NCBI RefSeq assembly: GCF_014649535.1
Contig: NZ_BMTF01000005.1
Location: 231,475 to 295,474 of the forward strand
From: Streptomyces gelaticus
GTDB taxonomy: Bacteria > Actinomycetota > Actinomycetes > Streptomycetales > Streptomycetaceae
Length of the DNA stretch: 64,000 bases
Direction of reading: 5' to 3'
A program made the position numbers and the translations under genes. Positions 1 to 8,146 of this stretch are shown here, one piece after another. Numbering within the stretch: the stretch's first letter is position 1; each line of letters opens with the position of its first letter. The notes below the pieces were generated by a model that had not been told where the DNA came from, made no database searches, and saw nothing but the letters and a program-made list of their open reading frames with translations.

Positions 1-285
1 GTGCTCGGCGAGCGCCAGCGCGGCACGCTCGGCGTCGGTGAAGTACGGCGCGTCGTTCCAGGCCGACACGGCGAAGAGCCGTTCGTCGCTCTCACCGGCC
101 TTCCTGGCGTTGCGTACGTGGCCGTCGACGCAGAAGGTGCAGCCGTTGATCTGGCTCACCCGAAGACCGACCAGTTCCAGCGTGGTCTCCGGCAGTCCGC
201 CCTTGCCGATGGCCTTGACCAGGCCCAGTACGGGGGGCAGGGCCTCGGGAAGGAGCTCGGCCGGGTTCTCGATTCGTGCCTGCAT
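1..285 (-). CDS. Carboxymuconolactone decarboxylase/AhpD-like protein (3' end outside window)
   Basis: The minus-strand frame opens with ATG at 285, behind a GGGGAA ribosome site, and runs off the left edge, giving 95 codons with no stop. The product begins MQARIENPAELL and contains the segment NGCTFCVDGH around residues 47-56. The CxxC followed by H is the redox/proton-relay motif of AhpD-like alkylhydroperoxidases and carboxymuconolactone decarboxylases. By family these are small cytoplasmic peroxidase-like enzymes; the substrate here is unknown. It lies about 125 bases downstream of the ArsI-type gene on the same strand, so it may belong to the arsenic/oxidative-stress group, but this is inference. 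Confidence 0.85.
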   Translation of the reverse strand, partial: MQARIENPAELLPEALPPVLGLVKAIGKGGLPETTLELVGLRVSQINGCTFCVDGHVRNARKAGESDERLFAVSAWNDAPYFTDAERAALALAEH

Positions 286-411
286 GATGTTTCCCCTTCG
301 ATGTCCGTCGCGGCCGCGGCTGCGTTCTCGCCGCGCCCTCACTGCACTGACGGACGGCGAAGGGGAAGTGTGACGAGGGCGGCGGCCAGAGTTCTCACCG
401 GACGGAACCGG

Positions 412-891
412 TCAGCTTCCGCAGCCGCAGGCCGTTGCCGACGGGGCAGGCCGGCCGGACGCCGCCGGATCGCCGGTGCAGCAGGCGTCACCGCCTTCGA
501 GTGCGGGGTTCTTGCCCATCCGGTCGGCGTCGGCCTTGACGACGTAGACCTCCCAGGGCTCGCGGCCGGGGCCGTGGACCCAGACCTTGTCCTGGAGGGC
601 GTAGCAGCAGGACGTGTCGTTCTCCTCGAACGTGGCGAGCCCTGCCTCCTTGAGGCGGTCGGTGGCCGCGGCCACCGTCCGGGTGGAATCGACCTCGACG
701 CCGAGGTGGTCCAGGCGGGTGTCCTGACCGGGCTCGCCCTCGATGAGTACGAGTTTGAGCGGCGGCTCGGTGACCGCGAAGTTGGCGTAGCCCGGTCGGC
801 GCTTGGCCGGCTCGACGCCGAACAGCTTGGAGTAGAAGGCCACCGAGGCTTCGAGGTCGGCGACATTGAGCGCGAGCTGAACACGGGACAT
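412..891 (-). CDS. arsI: ArsI/CadI-type metalloenzyme (C-As lyase-like VOC protein)
   Basis: A 159-residue single-domain vicinal-oxygen-chelate protein. Candidate metal ligands are Gln5, His62 and Glu114, and the adjacent Cys95-Cys96 pair in TSCCYAL matches the substrate-binding cysteines of ArsI dioxygenases, which cleave the C-As bond of trivalent organoarsenicals. A cysteine-rich tail (DACCTGD and a C-terminal CGCG) may add thiol binding. The start ATG is preceded by GGGGAG. It is transcribed divergently from arsR, with a palindrome in the shared 81-base promoter region, so arsenic control is likely. The related CadI cadmium-induced proteins are the alternative name. Confidence 0.85.
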   Translation of the reverse strand: MSRVQLALNVADLEASVAFYSKLFGVEPAKRRPGYANFAVTEPPLKLVLIEGEPGQDTRLDHLGVEVDSTRTVAAATDRLKEAGLATFEENDTSCCYALQDKVWVHGPGREPWEVYVVKADADRMGKNPALEGGDACCTGDPAASGRPAPSATACGCGS

Positions 892-910
892 GACGGTTCT
901 CCCCGATCAC

Positions 911-936
911 GTTGCATTGATGTCTGTCGATGCAAC
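911..936. promoter_or_regulatory. Candidate ArsR operator between divergent ars genes
   Basis: Inverted repeat with arms GTTGCAT (911-917) and ATGCAAC (930-936), plus inner TGA/TCG half-matches. It lies between the start of the ArsI-type gene (891) and arsR (973). Position and dyad symmetry fit an ArsR dimer site that would repress both directions until arsenite binds. Regulator assignment is inference. Confidence 0.55.
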
Positions 937-972
937 CTTGCGTCTTGAATCGAAGAACGTCAACATAGACGC

Positions 973-1374
973 ATGTCGAAACAAGAGTTTGTGGCGCTCG
1001 GGCAGGGCGGTGCCGAAGGGTGTTGTCCCGCGTTGCTGACCTCTCCGCTGGACGAGGACCAGGCCACCGTTCTGGCGAAGGTGTTCAAGGCGCTGGGGGA
1101 CCCGGTGCGGCTGCGGCTGCTTTCGATGATCGCTTCCCGTGCGGGCGGGGAGGTCTGCGTCTGCGATCTCACTCCGGCCTTCGACCTGTCGCAGCCGACG
1201 ATCTCCCACCACCTGAAGCTGCTGAAGCAGGCCGGACTGATCGACTCCGAGCGGCGCGGAACATGGGTCTACTACCGCTTGCTCCCGCAGATGACCGACC
1301 GTCTCGCCGCGATTCTCACCCGCCCCGCCGGGCAACCGCCGGCCGGGACCACACCCGCCGGGGCCGCCTCGTGA
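973..1374 (+). CDS. arsR: ArsR-family metalloregulator
   Basis: A 133-residue winged helix-turn-helix repressor. The segment around residues 36-50 (FKALGDPVRLRLL) and the recognition region LSQPTISHHLKLLKQAGL are typical of ArsR. The Cys pair in VCVCDL (C62, C64) sits in the position of the arsenite-sensing ELCVCDL motif, and a further Cys17-Cys18 pair lies near the N-terminus. By family it dissociates from DNA on binding As(III). It is the first gene of an arsR-acr3-arsC operon; its TGA overlaps the GTG of the transporter by four bases, suggesting translational coupling. Confidence 0.93.
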   Translation: MSKQEFVALGQGGAEGCCPALLTSPLDEDQATVLAKVFKALGDPVRLRLLSMIASRAGGEVCVCDLTPAFDLSQPTISHHLKLLKQAGLIDSERRGTWVYYRLLPQMTDRLAAILTRPAGQPPAGTTPAGAAS

Positions 1375-2495
1375 AGCCGGAAGCCGCCACCGTACCGGCG
1401 CCTTCGGGGCCGGTCGCCGGGCGGCTGTCGTTCCTGGACCGCTTTCTCGCCGTGTGGATTCTGCTCGCGATGGCCGCCGGCCTCGGGCTGGGCCGCCTCG
1501 TCCCGGGGCTCGGGGACGCGCTGGCGAAGGTGACCGTCACCGGCGTTTCACTGCCGATCGCGCTCGGCCTGCTCGTGATGATGTACCCGGTTCTGGCCAA
1601 GGTCCGCTACGACCGCCTGGACACCGTCACCCGCGACCGCCGCCTGCTCGTACCGTCGCTGATCCTCAACTGGATCGTCGGCCCGGCCCTGATGTTCGCC
1701 CTCGCCTGGCTCCTCCTGCCGGACCTGCCCGAGTACCGCACCGGCCTGATCGTCGTCGGCCTGGCCCGCTGCATCGCCATGGTCATCATCTGGAACGACC
1801 TCGCCTGCGGTGACCGCGAGGCCGCCGCCGTCCTCGTCGCCCTCAACTCGGTCTTCCAGGTGATCGCCTTCGCCGCGCTGGGCTGGTTCTACCTGTCCGT
1901 GCTGCCAGGCTTCCTCGATCTGGAACAGACCACGCTCGACGTGTCCGCGTGGGAGATCGCCCGCTCCGTGCTGATCTTCCTCGGCATCCCTCTGCTGGCC
2001 GGGTTCCTCACCCGCCGCCTCGGCGAGAAGGCCCGGGGCCGCACCTGGTACGAGACGAAGCTGATCCCGCGCATCGGTCCGTTCGCCCTGTACGGGCTGC
2101 TGTTCACCATCGTCGTGCTCTTCGCCCTCCAGGGCGACGCCATCACCTCCCAGCCGCTCGACGTCGCCCGGATCGCGCTGCCCCTGCTGGTGTACTTCGC
2201 GCTCATGTGGGCCGGGTCCATGGCCGTCGGCCGCGCGGTCGGCCTGGACTATCCGAAGGCGACGACGCTGGCCTTCACCGCCGCGGGCAACAACTTCGAA
2301 CTCGCCATCGCGGTCGCCATCGCCACCTTCGGCGCGACCTCCGGACAGGCCCTCGCGGGAGTCGTCGGCCCGCTCATCGAGGTGCCGGTCCTGATCGGCC
2401 TGGTCTACGTGGCCCTGGCCGCCCGCCGGTTCTTCCCCCCGCCCTCGCCGGCGGCCGGACCGGCCGTCACCCCGGAAGGCTCCACCCGTGTCTGA
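1371..2495 (+). CDS. acr3: ACR3-family arsenite efflux permease
   Basis: A 374-residue polytopic membrane protein with about ten hydrophobic segments, starting with GTG at 1371 (KPEAATVPAP follows). This start overlaps the arsR stop by GTGA; a longer open frame upstream lies over arsR and is rejected. The segments GLARCIAMVIIWNDLACGD and FTAAGNNFELAIAVAI carry the conserved ACR3 cysteine (RCIAMV) and the GNNFELAIA signature. By family it exports As(OH)3 across the cell membrane using the proton gradient. Its end overlaps arsC by eight bases. Confidence 0.95.
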   Translation: MKPEAATVPAPSGPVAGRLSFLDRFLAVWILLAMAAGLGLGRLVPGLGDALAKVTVTGVSLPIALGLLVMMYPVLAKVRYDRLDTVTRDRRLLVPSLILNWIVGPALMFALAWLLLPDLPEYRTGLIVVGLARCIAMVIIWNDLACGDREAAAVLVALNSVFQVIAFAALGWFYLSVLPGFLDLEQTTLDVSAWEIARSVLIFLGIPLLAGFLTRRLGEKARGRTWYETKLIPRIGPFALYGLLFTIVVLFALQGDAITSQPLDVARIALPLLVYFALMWAGSMAVGRAVGLDYPKATTLAFTAAGNNFELAIAVAIATFGATSGQALAGVVGPLIEVPVLIGLVYVALAARRFFPPPSPAAGPAVTPEGSTRV

Positions 2496-2904
2496 GTCCA
2501 AGCCGTCCGTGCTGTTCGTGTGTGTCCACAACGCCGGCCGCTCCCAGATGGCCGCCGCTTTCCTCACCCACCTCGCCGAGGACCGGGTCGAGGTCCGATC
2601 CGCCGGATCGGCACCGGCCGACGCCGTGAACCCGGCCGCCGTCGAGGCGATGGCGGAAGTCGGCATCGACGTGTCCACCGGGACGCCGAAGGTCCTGACC
2701 GTGGAAGCGGTACGAGCGTCCGACGTGGTGATCACCATGGGCTGCGGCGACACCTGCCCCGTCTTCCCGGGGAAGACGTACCTGGACTGGAAGCTCGATG
2801 ACCCGGCAGGCCAGGGCGTCGACGCCGTACGCCCCATTCGCGACGAGATCGAACGGCGCATCCGTGGCCTTCTGGAAGACCTCGGTATCCAGCCTCGGTG
2901 TTGA
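2488..2904 (+). CDS. arsC: Arsenate reductase, low-molecular-weight phosphatase type
   Basis: A 138-residue protein with the P-loop CVHNAGRS (Cys12 to Arg18, the CX5R motif of low-molecular-weight tyrosine phosphatases). Two further cysteines in MGCGDTCP (C86, C90) fit the thiol relay of thioredoxin- or mycothiol-linked ArsC enzymes. It reduces As(V) to As(III) for export by the adjacent ACR3 protein. The GTG start overlaps the transporter stop. Its TGA lies close to the convergent small gene at 2920. Confidence 0.95.
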   Translation: MSESKPSVLFVCVHNAGRSQMAAAFLTHLAEDRVEVRSAGSAPADAVNPAAVEAMAEVGIDVSTGTPKVLTVEAVRASDVVITMGCGDTCPVFPGKTYLDWKLDDPAGQGVDAVRPIRDEIERRIRGLLEDLGIQPRC

Positions 2905-2919
2905 ACACGTGCCGGGGCC

Positions 2920-3141
2920 TCACCGCGCCCGCCGGAGCGAGCTGCGCAGCCCGTTCTCCTCGGCGACCCTGGCCCGGAGCTGCCTTATCAGCGTGGAGTC
3001 CGCAGCTTCGCCGTCCACAGCTTGGCCGTTCGCAGCTTCGCCGTTCGCTCCGGAGCGGCACCGCGCGCACTCGCAGGGCGGCCAGCGCAGCGGGTTGAAC
3101 TCGGGCAACTCCGGTGCGGGCCCCGGCTCCTGGCCCCTCAT
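2920..3141 (-). CDS. Small hypothetical protein with CECARC motif
   Basis: A 73-residue protein starting MRGQEPGPAPELPEF and containing PPCECARC, so three cysteines in a cluster that could bind zinc. A short degenerate repeat follows (GANGEAANGQAVDGEAAD), encoded by near-identical DNA segments, and then a charged helix. Its ATG overlaps the TGA of the gene at 3138 (ATGA), so the two are probably translated together. They are divergent from the XRE regulator at 3422. Function is not recognised. Confidence 0.6.
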   Translation of the reverse strand: MRGQEPGPAPELPEFNPLRWPPCECARCRSGANGEAANGQAVDGEAADSTLIRQLRARVAEENGLRSSLRRAR

Positions 3142-3314
3142 GCCGGCCCCCGCTCCGAACACTCCGCCGTGTTCCGGTGGCGCCGGAGCAGTACCCGGCA
3201 GTCCGTTGCCCTGCTGTAGTCGCGCTGATCGTTGGCGAGGGCTTCGGCCAGGCGGAGTTGCTGACACCCGCGACAGGGCTCCTGTCCGGTCGGGGGAAGG
3301 GTCTCTGCGGACAC
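3138..3314 (-). CDS. Very small cysteine-containing hypothetical protein
   Basis: A 58-residue open frame starting with GTG at 3314 behind a strong GGAGAGGAGTG ribosome site. It carries CRGC near residues 14-17, then a charged helix, Cys39 (ATDCRVLLRRH) and Cys52. The Cys/His pattern suggests a small metal-binding fold. From memory, similar proteins are common in Streptomyces near XRE/DUF397 genes and in integrative elements; no function is established. Its stop overlaps the start of the 73-residue gene. Confidence 0.6.
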   Translation of the reverse strand: MSAETLPPTGQEPCRGCQQLRLAEALANDQRDYSRATDCRVLLRRHRNTAECSERGPA

Positions 3315-3421
3315 GGGTCACTCCTCTCCGTAGTTGTTCCACTACTCAGGCGGTTCAGATTGGCCTAGAGTCCGGAGTGCTTCAACTTGTTGGGTACGAG
3401 CGAAAAGTCAGGTGACAGCCG

Positions 3422-4258
3422 TTGAACCGCAAGGAGTTGGACCCCGAGAGCAGCCCGGAAGCAGCCTTCGGCGCACGCATCCGCAGCCTGCGAGAGGAAC
3501 GCGGATGGAAGCAGGAGGAGTTAGCCGAGCGGATGGGCTACTCCGGCACCCACATCTCCGCCGTCGAAACTGGTCGTAAGATGCCGACTCTTCGATTCTC
3601 GCGCAGTGCGGACCAGATTTTCGGCACCGGGGAAACAGCAGACACGTTCGAACGCCAGTATCGCGAGATCCGGCACGGCTCGCTGCTGGAGGGCTTCCCG
3701 CAGTACGTGGGCTACGAAGGGCGCGCGGCGGAGATCCGGTTGTACGAAGTCGGCATCATCCCGGGGCTGTTGCAGACGCAGGAGTACGCGCGGGCGTTGG
3801 CGGAGGCCGACGTGTGGCGCGGTTCCATCACGCCCGAGCAAGCAGGCGACCGTGTCTCGTTCCTGGCGGAGCGTCAGGCAGCGTTGGTGCGGCCCCGTCC
3901 TCCCACGATGCTGGTGGTGATGGACGAGAGCTGCATCCGCAGGCGGGTCGGTGGGGGTGAGATCATGGCCGCCCAGCTCGACCGGTTGATGGAGTTCGCC
4001 GAAATGCCGAACACCGTGCTCCAGATCGCCCCGTTCGACATGGTGGAGCGCCGACCGTTCAACCTTCCGATGAACCTGCTGACGCTGTCGGACCTGTCCG
4101 CCGTCGCGTATGCAGAGTCCCAGATGCGGGGCCACCTGGAGCGCGATACGACCTTGGTGCTCCCTCTGCTGGCGGCCTACCATCAGCTACAGGCCGAAGC
4201 GCTGTCCCAGGCGGCATCGGTGGCCATGATCAACGAAGCACGAAAGGGCGCCCCGTGA
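3422..4258 (+). CDS. XRE-family regulator with DUF5753 domain
   Basis: A 278-residue protein with an N-terminal helix-turn-helix (about residues 17-55, LREERGWKQEELAERMGYSG) and the long C-terminal DUF5753 domain, recognised by EVGIIPGLLQTQEYARAL. This architecture is widespread in Streptomyces and is nearly always paired with DUF397 proteins, where the regulator is thought to act on development or antibiotic genes together with its small partner. The chosen start is TTG at 3422. The end overlaps the first DUF397 gene by GTGA. Confidence 0.9.
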   Translation: MNRKELDPESSPEAAFGARIRSLREERGWKQEELAERMGYSGTHISAVETGRKMPTLRFSRSADQIFGTGETADTFERQYREIRHGSLLEGFPQYVGYEGRAAEIRLYEVGIIPGLLQTQEYARALAEADVWRGSITPEQAGDRVSFLAERQAALVRPRPPTMLVVMDESCIRRRVGGGEIMAAQLDRLMEFAEMPNTVLQIAPFDMVERRPFNLPMNLLTLSDLSAVAYAESQMRGHLERDTTLVLPLLAAYHQLQAEALSQAASVAMINEARKGAP

Positions 4259-4470
4259 CGACCACGACCGAGTCCCCCCGCTGGTTCAAGTCTTCGTACA
4301 GCTCCAACGGCGGCAACTGCATCGAGGTCGCCGCCAACCTCGTCGAGTCGCTCGGTACGGTCCCCGTCCGGGACTCTAAGAACCCGGGCGGCCCGGTGCT
4401 GAGCGTGCCCGCCGCCTCGTTCGCCTCCTTCGTGGCGGGCGTCAAGGCCGGCGAGTTCGGCTCCGTCTGA
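4255..4470 (+). CDS. DUF397 protein, copy 1
   Basis: A 71-residue protein with the DUF397 signatures WFKSSYSSNGGNCIEVA and VPVRDSKNPGGPVL, ending in an FASFVAGVKAGEF motif. DUF397 proteins are small cytoplasmic partners of XRE/DUF5753 regulators in actinomycetes. The GTG start overlaps the regulator stop by four bases, so it should be made from the same message. It is one half of a tandem duplication (see 4241-4893). Confidence 0.9.
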   Translation: MTTTTESPRWFKSSYSSNGGNCIEVAANLVESLGTVPVRDSKNPGGPVLSVPAASFASFVAGVKAGEFGSV

Positions 4471-4613
4471 CCGCCCCGCCCAGCACCTGCGATCCGGAAG
4501 TCCCCATCGCGCACAGCGTGGTGGGGCTCCTCGCCAGCGCCATCGTGCGGTTGACGGCCATCAACTCCGGGTTCAGGCTGAAGCGTTGTTCCAGAGACGC
4601 GAAAGGGCACCCC

Positions 4614-4829
4614 GTGACAACCACGACCGAGTCCCCCCGCTGGTTCAAGTCTTCGTACAGCAACAACGGCGGCAACTGCGTCGAGGTCGCCGCGAACCTC
4701 GTCGCCCCGCGTGGCGTGGTCCCCGTCCGGGACTCCAAGAACCCGGGCGGCCCGGTGCTGAGCGTGCCCGCTGCCTCGTTCGCCTCCTTCGTGGCGGGCG
4801 TCAAGGCCGGCGAGTTCGGCTCCGTCTGA
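4614..4829 (+). CDS. DUF397 protein, copy 2
   Basis: A 71-residue paralogue of the preceding protein with the same start region. It differs at a handful of positions (SNNGGNCVEVA and LVAPRGV in place of SSNGGNCIEVA and LVESLGT). The GTG at 4614 is behind GAAAGGG; an upstream in-frame start is not used because copy 1 begins at the equivalent codon. It has no regulator of its own and probably shares the XRE partner, or differs in specificity through the changed residues. Confidence 0.88.
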   Translation: MTTTTESPRWFKSSYSNNGGNCVEVAANLVAPRGVVPVRDSKNPGGPVLSVPAASFASFVAGVKAGEFGSV

Positions 4830-4984
4830 CCGCTCCGCCCAGCACCTGCGATCCGGAAGTCCCCATCGCGCACAGCGTGGTGGGGCTTCTCGCTGTCTGC
4901 ATCGCGCAGCCGGGGGCTAACCCCACCGCCTTCCGGCAGGCCTCCCGGATGGGCCGATAGCGCTCGCCCAACAAGGCTTGCAGC

Positions 4985-6517
4985 ATGAGGACTTACGGAA
5001 GATCCGCTGCCTTCGTCGCCCTGTCCGTCACCGCCGTCGCCACCGTTCTCACCGGGGCCGTGACCCCGCAGGCCCACGCCGACGCCCCCACCGCGACCGT
5101 CGCGTCCGCCACCACCACGGCCCCCAAGCTCTCCTGGCGGCCCTGTGCCCGGGAGGGCGGCCCGGCCGCCCAGGAGTGCGCCGATCTCCCCGTACCGCTG
5201 GACTACCACGACCCGGACGGCCCGCAGCTCTCTCTCGCGGTGACCCGGGTCCGCAGCGACCGCCCGGCCGCCCGGCGCGGGACGCTGATCGTGATCCCGG
5301 GCGGTCCGGGCTCCTCCGGGGTGCAGCGGGTGACGCAGAAGGGGGAGCGGTTGCAGCGGGAGACGGAGGGGCGGTACGACATCGTGAGCCTCGACCCGCG
5401 CGGGGTCGGCGGCAGCACGAAGGCGGGCTGCGGGCTCGCCCCGGAGGACCGGGAGCTGGTGCACCTGCGGTCCTGGCCCGGCGCCGACGGCTCGATCACC
5501 GAGAACGTGACCCGCTCCCGGCGCGTCGCCGAGGCCTGCGCCCGCAACGGCGGAGCGGTGCTGCGGAGCCTCACCACGGCCAACGAGGTACGGGACATCG
5601 ACCGCCTCCGGCAGGCGCTCGGCGAGGAGAAGCTGTCGGCCTGGGGGAGCTCGTACGGCACTTATGTGGGCGCCGTGTACGCGCAGAAGTACCCGCAGCA
5701 CACGGACCGTTGGGTGCTGGACAGCAGCGGCGACCCGGACCCGTCGCGGGTGGCCAAGGGCTGGCTGGCGAACATGTCGGCGGGGGCGGCCGACCGGTTC
5801 CCCGACTTCGCGCGCTGGGCCTCGGACCCGGCCCGGGACGCGGAGGGGCTGCGACTGGCGCAGCGGGCCGAGGACGTGCAGCCACTGGTGCTGGACCTCG
5901 CGGCCCGGCTGGACCGTGAACCGCAGGAGTCCACCACGCCGGGCGTCCCGCTGACCGGCGACGGGCTGCGCATGGCGCTCCAGATGGCCCTGTACAACGA
6001 CGAGGCGTTCGCCCGGCTGGCGGGGCTCGTCCGGGCGGCCCGGGACACCTCGTCGAAGCCGGTCCTGCCCGACGGGCTGAGCGGGCCGGTGCCGGACGCG
6101 GAAGCGGCGGTGACGATCGCCGTGGTCTGCAACGACGTGCGCTGGCGGGGCACGGTCTCCTCGTACGCACGGGCCGTCGCCGCCGACCGTGTGAAGCACC
6201 CGCTGACCGCGGGGATGCCGGTGAACATCACCCCGTGCACCTTCTGGAAGGACGCCCCCGGCGAGCAGCCGACCAGGATCACGGACCAGGGACCGTCCAA
6301 CGTCCTGATGATCCAGGGCCTGCGCGACCCGTCGACCCCGTACTCCGGCGCGCTGAAGATGCGCGCGGCCTTCGGCGACCGGGCCCGCCTGGTCGCGGTC
6401 GACCACGGTGGGCACGGGATGTACCTGGGCAACGGGAACGCCTGCGGAAACCGCGCAGTCACCACGTTCCTGAACACCGGGACCCGGCCGGAGCGGGACG
6501 CGTACTGCGCGGACTGA
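4985..6517 (+). CDS. Secreted alpha/beta-hydrolase, tripeptidyl-aminopeptidase type
   Basis: A 510-residue protein with a signal peptide (MRTYGRSAAF, hydrophobic stretch, Ala-x-Ala site near AHADA). It has the oxyanion motif IPGGPGSSG, the nucleophile elbow GSSYGTY with Ser223, an acid in GLRDPSTPY and a C-terminal histidine in DHGGHGMY. This is the arrangement of the Streptomyces SlpD/SlpE and tripeptidyl aminopeptidase family, which remove short peptides from the N-terminus of substrates outside the cell. Many cysteines suggest disulfides. It stands alone, after the DUF397 pair. Confidence 0.9.
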   Translation: MRTYGRSAAFVALSVTAVATVLTGAVTPQAHADAPTATVASATTTAPKLSWRPCAREGGPAAQECADLPVPLDYHDPDGPQLSLAVTRVRSDRPAARRGTLIVIPGGPGSSGVQRVTQKGERLQRETEGRYDIVSLDPRGVGGSTKAGCGLAPEDRELVHLRSWPGADGSITENVTRSRRVAEACARNGGAVLRSLTTANEVRDIDRLRQALGEEKLSAWGSSYGTYVGAVYAQKYPQHTDRWVLDSSGDPDPSRVAKGWLANMSAGAADRFPDFARWASDPARDAEGLRLAQRAEDVQPLVLDLAARLDREPQESTTPGVPLTGDGLRMALQMALYNDEAFARLAGLVRAARDTSSKPVLPDGLSGPVPDAEAAVTIAVVCNDVRWRGTVSSYARAVAADRVKHPLTAGMPVNITPCTFWKDAPGEQPTRITDQGPSNVLMIQGLRDPSTPYSGALKMRAAFGDRARLVAVDHGGHGMYLGNGNACGNRAVTTFLNTGTRPERDAYCAD

Positions 6518-6551
6518 CCGTGTCCGGGCTGCGACCGGGCAGGCGTTCCGC

Positions 6552-7211
6552 TCAGTCGCAGCCCGGCGTCACATGCCCGCGGTTCCTGGCCTGCGCCAAC
6601 AGGGAGACGACCTCCTCGTCGGACGTCTGGGAGAAGTCCCGGTACCACTCGCCGACCGCGTAGAACAGGCGCGGCACCGACAGGCACACCACCTCGTCCG
6701 CGCTGCGGCGCAGCCGCACGACCGCCTCCGGCGGTGCCACCGGTACGGCCAGCACCACCCGCGCCGGCTGCTGCGCCCGTACCACCAGGCAGGCCGCCTC
6801 GGCCGTGGCGCCGGTCGCGAAGCCGTCGTCCACCACGATCACCGTCCGGCCGCCGAGCGGGGTCCGTGCCCGGCCGGCGCGGTACAGCTGCGCGCGGCGT
6901 ACGAGCTCCGCCTCCTCGACCCGTTCGACCGCCGCGAGATCCTGCTTCCCGACCAGCAGCCGGCCGGCGATGTCGTTGACGACCCGCACCCCGCCCTCGC
7001 CGATGGCGCCGAAGGCCACCTCCTCGTGGTGCGGTACGCCGAGCTTGCGGACGACGATCACATCGAGTTCGGCACCGAGGGTCTGCGCCACCTGGAAGGC
7101 CACCGGGACTCCGCCGCGGGGCAGTCCCAGTACGACGGGCTTCTCCCGTTCGAGGTGGCGCAGCGCCTCGGCCAGCTGTTGTCCCGCGTCCACGCGGTCG
7201 GCGAACAGCAC
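6552..7211 (-). CDS. Phosphoribosyltransferase-fold protein
   Basis: A 219-residue protein starting with GTG at 7211. It has the PRPP-binding signature VIVVDDGFATGAT (about residues 124-136) and the N-terminal LGLPRGGVPVA loop seen in the stand-alone phosphoribosyltransferase family often found beside stress genes. The natural substrate of this group is not established; they are cytoplasmic and sometimes fused to dienelactone hydrolase domains. It converges with the secreted peptidase, with 34 bases between stops. Confidence 0.85.
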   Translation of the reverse strand: MLFADRVDAGQQLAEALRHLEREKPVVLGLPRGGVPVAFQVAQTLGAELDVIVVRKLGVPHHEEVAFGAIGEGGVRVVNDIAGRLLVGKQDLAAVERVEEAELVRRAQLYRAGRARTPLGGRTVIVVDDGFATGATAEAACLVVRAQQPARVVLAVPVAPPEAVVRLRRSADEVVCLSVPRLFYAVGEWYRDFSQTSDEEVVSLLAQARNRGHVTPGCD

Positions 7212-7348
7212 GATCGTTCACCCCCAGCGGTGGGGAGCCCGGGGCCGCATGCGTGCGTACCCCGCCGCATCCCTAGTACCGAAACAACCCCATGCGCGGC
7301 GGCGCCGCAACTCGGGCGGGGCCCCGGCGGCACCGTTGCGGGGTCTGC

Positions 7349-8146
7349 TCAGGACACGGGTGACGTCTTGGGGATCTCGCCCTCGGTCGTGTTGACGTCG
7401 ATGACGGAGAACGCCGCGCCCTGCGGGTCCGTCAGCGCGGCGAACCGGCCGAACGGCATGGTCATCGGGCCGAACCGCAGGACGCCGCCGCGCTCGGTGG
7501 CCTTCGCCACCGCCGCGTCGCAGTCGGCGACGGTGAAGTACACGTTCAGGTACGGCGGGACCTCGGGCGGGAACTCGTCGCCCATCTTCATCCGCCCCAT
7601 GACCGTCTTGTCGCCGAGGTTGAACATCCTGAAGTCGACGTGCTCGTCCTCCAGCTTCGTCACCGTGTACGGGAAGACGGCGGGGAAGAAGGCGTCGGAC
7701 TTCGCGGGCTCCCGGGTGAAGACCTCGGCCCAGCAGAACGCACCGGGCACACGCTGGGCCTCGAAGCCCTCGTGGCTGCCGGCCTGCCAGACACCGAAGA
7801 CGACGCCGCCGGGGTCGCGGGCCAGCAGCATCGTGCCGAAATCGCCCACCTGCATGGGGTCCATCAGTGTCTCGCCGCCGTTGTCCCGGATCTTCGCGGC
7901 GGTGGCCTCCGCGTCCGGCGAGGCCAGATACAGGCACCAGGCCGAGTGGCCCTCCTGGCCGGGCATCGGGGGGACCACCGCGGCGACCGCCTTGCCGTCG
8001 GCGTACGCCTGCGTGTAGTTGCCGAACTCGGACGAGGACTCGCCGAACGTCCAGCCCAGCACATCACCGTAGAAGCTCTTCGTTCCCTCCAGGTCGGCGA
8101 ACATCGCGTCGGCCCAGCACGGTGTGCCCTCCGGTTGTACAGCCAT
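7349..8146 (-). CDS. VOC-family protein with two glyoxalase-like domains
   Basis: A 265-residue protein made of two vicinal-oxygen-chelate domains (about residues 8-122 and 133-258). Each begins with a W-x-x-x-x-x-D/E motif and ends with a D-P-x-G-A/V turn (RDPGGVVFGVWQ, TDPQGAAFSVID). Paired VOC proteins of this size are common in actinomycetes; some are hydroxylases or resistance proteins, most are uncharacterised. No metal-ligand set could be assigned with certainty. It is a single-gene unit. Confidence 0.88.
   Translation of the reverse strand: MAVQPEGTPCWADAMFADLEGTKSFYGDVLGWTFGESSSEFGNYTQAYADGKAVAAVVPPMPGQEGHSAWCLYLASPDAEATAAKIRDNGGETLMDPMQVGDFGTMLLARDPGGVVFGVWQAGSHEGFEAQRVPGAFCWAEVFTREPAKSDAFFPAVFPYTVTKLEDEHVDFRMFNLGDKTVMGRMKMGDEFPPEVPPYLNVYFTVADCDAAVAKATERGGVLRFGPMTMPFGRFAALTDPQGAAFSVIDVNTTEGEIPKTSPVS

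Larger units (their letters stand above)
4241..4893 (+). repeat. Tandem duplication carrying the two DUF397 genes
   Basis: Bases about 4241-4534 and 4600-4893 are near-identical with a constant offset of 359. The match begins just before the ribosome site (CGAAAGGGC), covers the whole DUF397 frame and continues about 65 bases past the stop. The 65 bases between units do not match. The few differences are mostly single substitutions, so the duplication is recent or kept uniform by gene conversion. Confidence 0.85.

Noticed and set aside
1..948. Long plus-strand open frame at the left edge
   Set aside because: It overlies the AhpD-like and ArsI-type genes on the other strand, has no ribosome site and no recognisable domain; the minus-strand genes explain the DNA.
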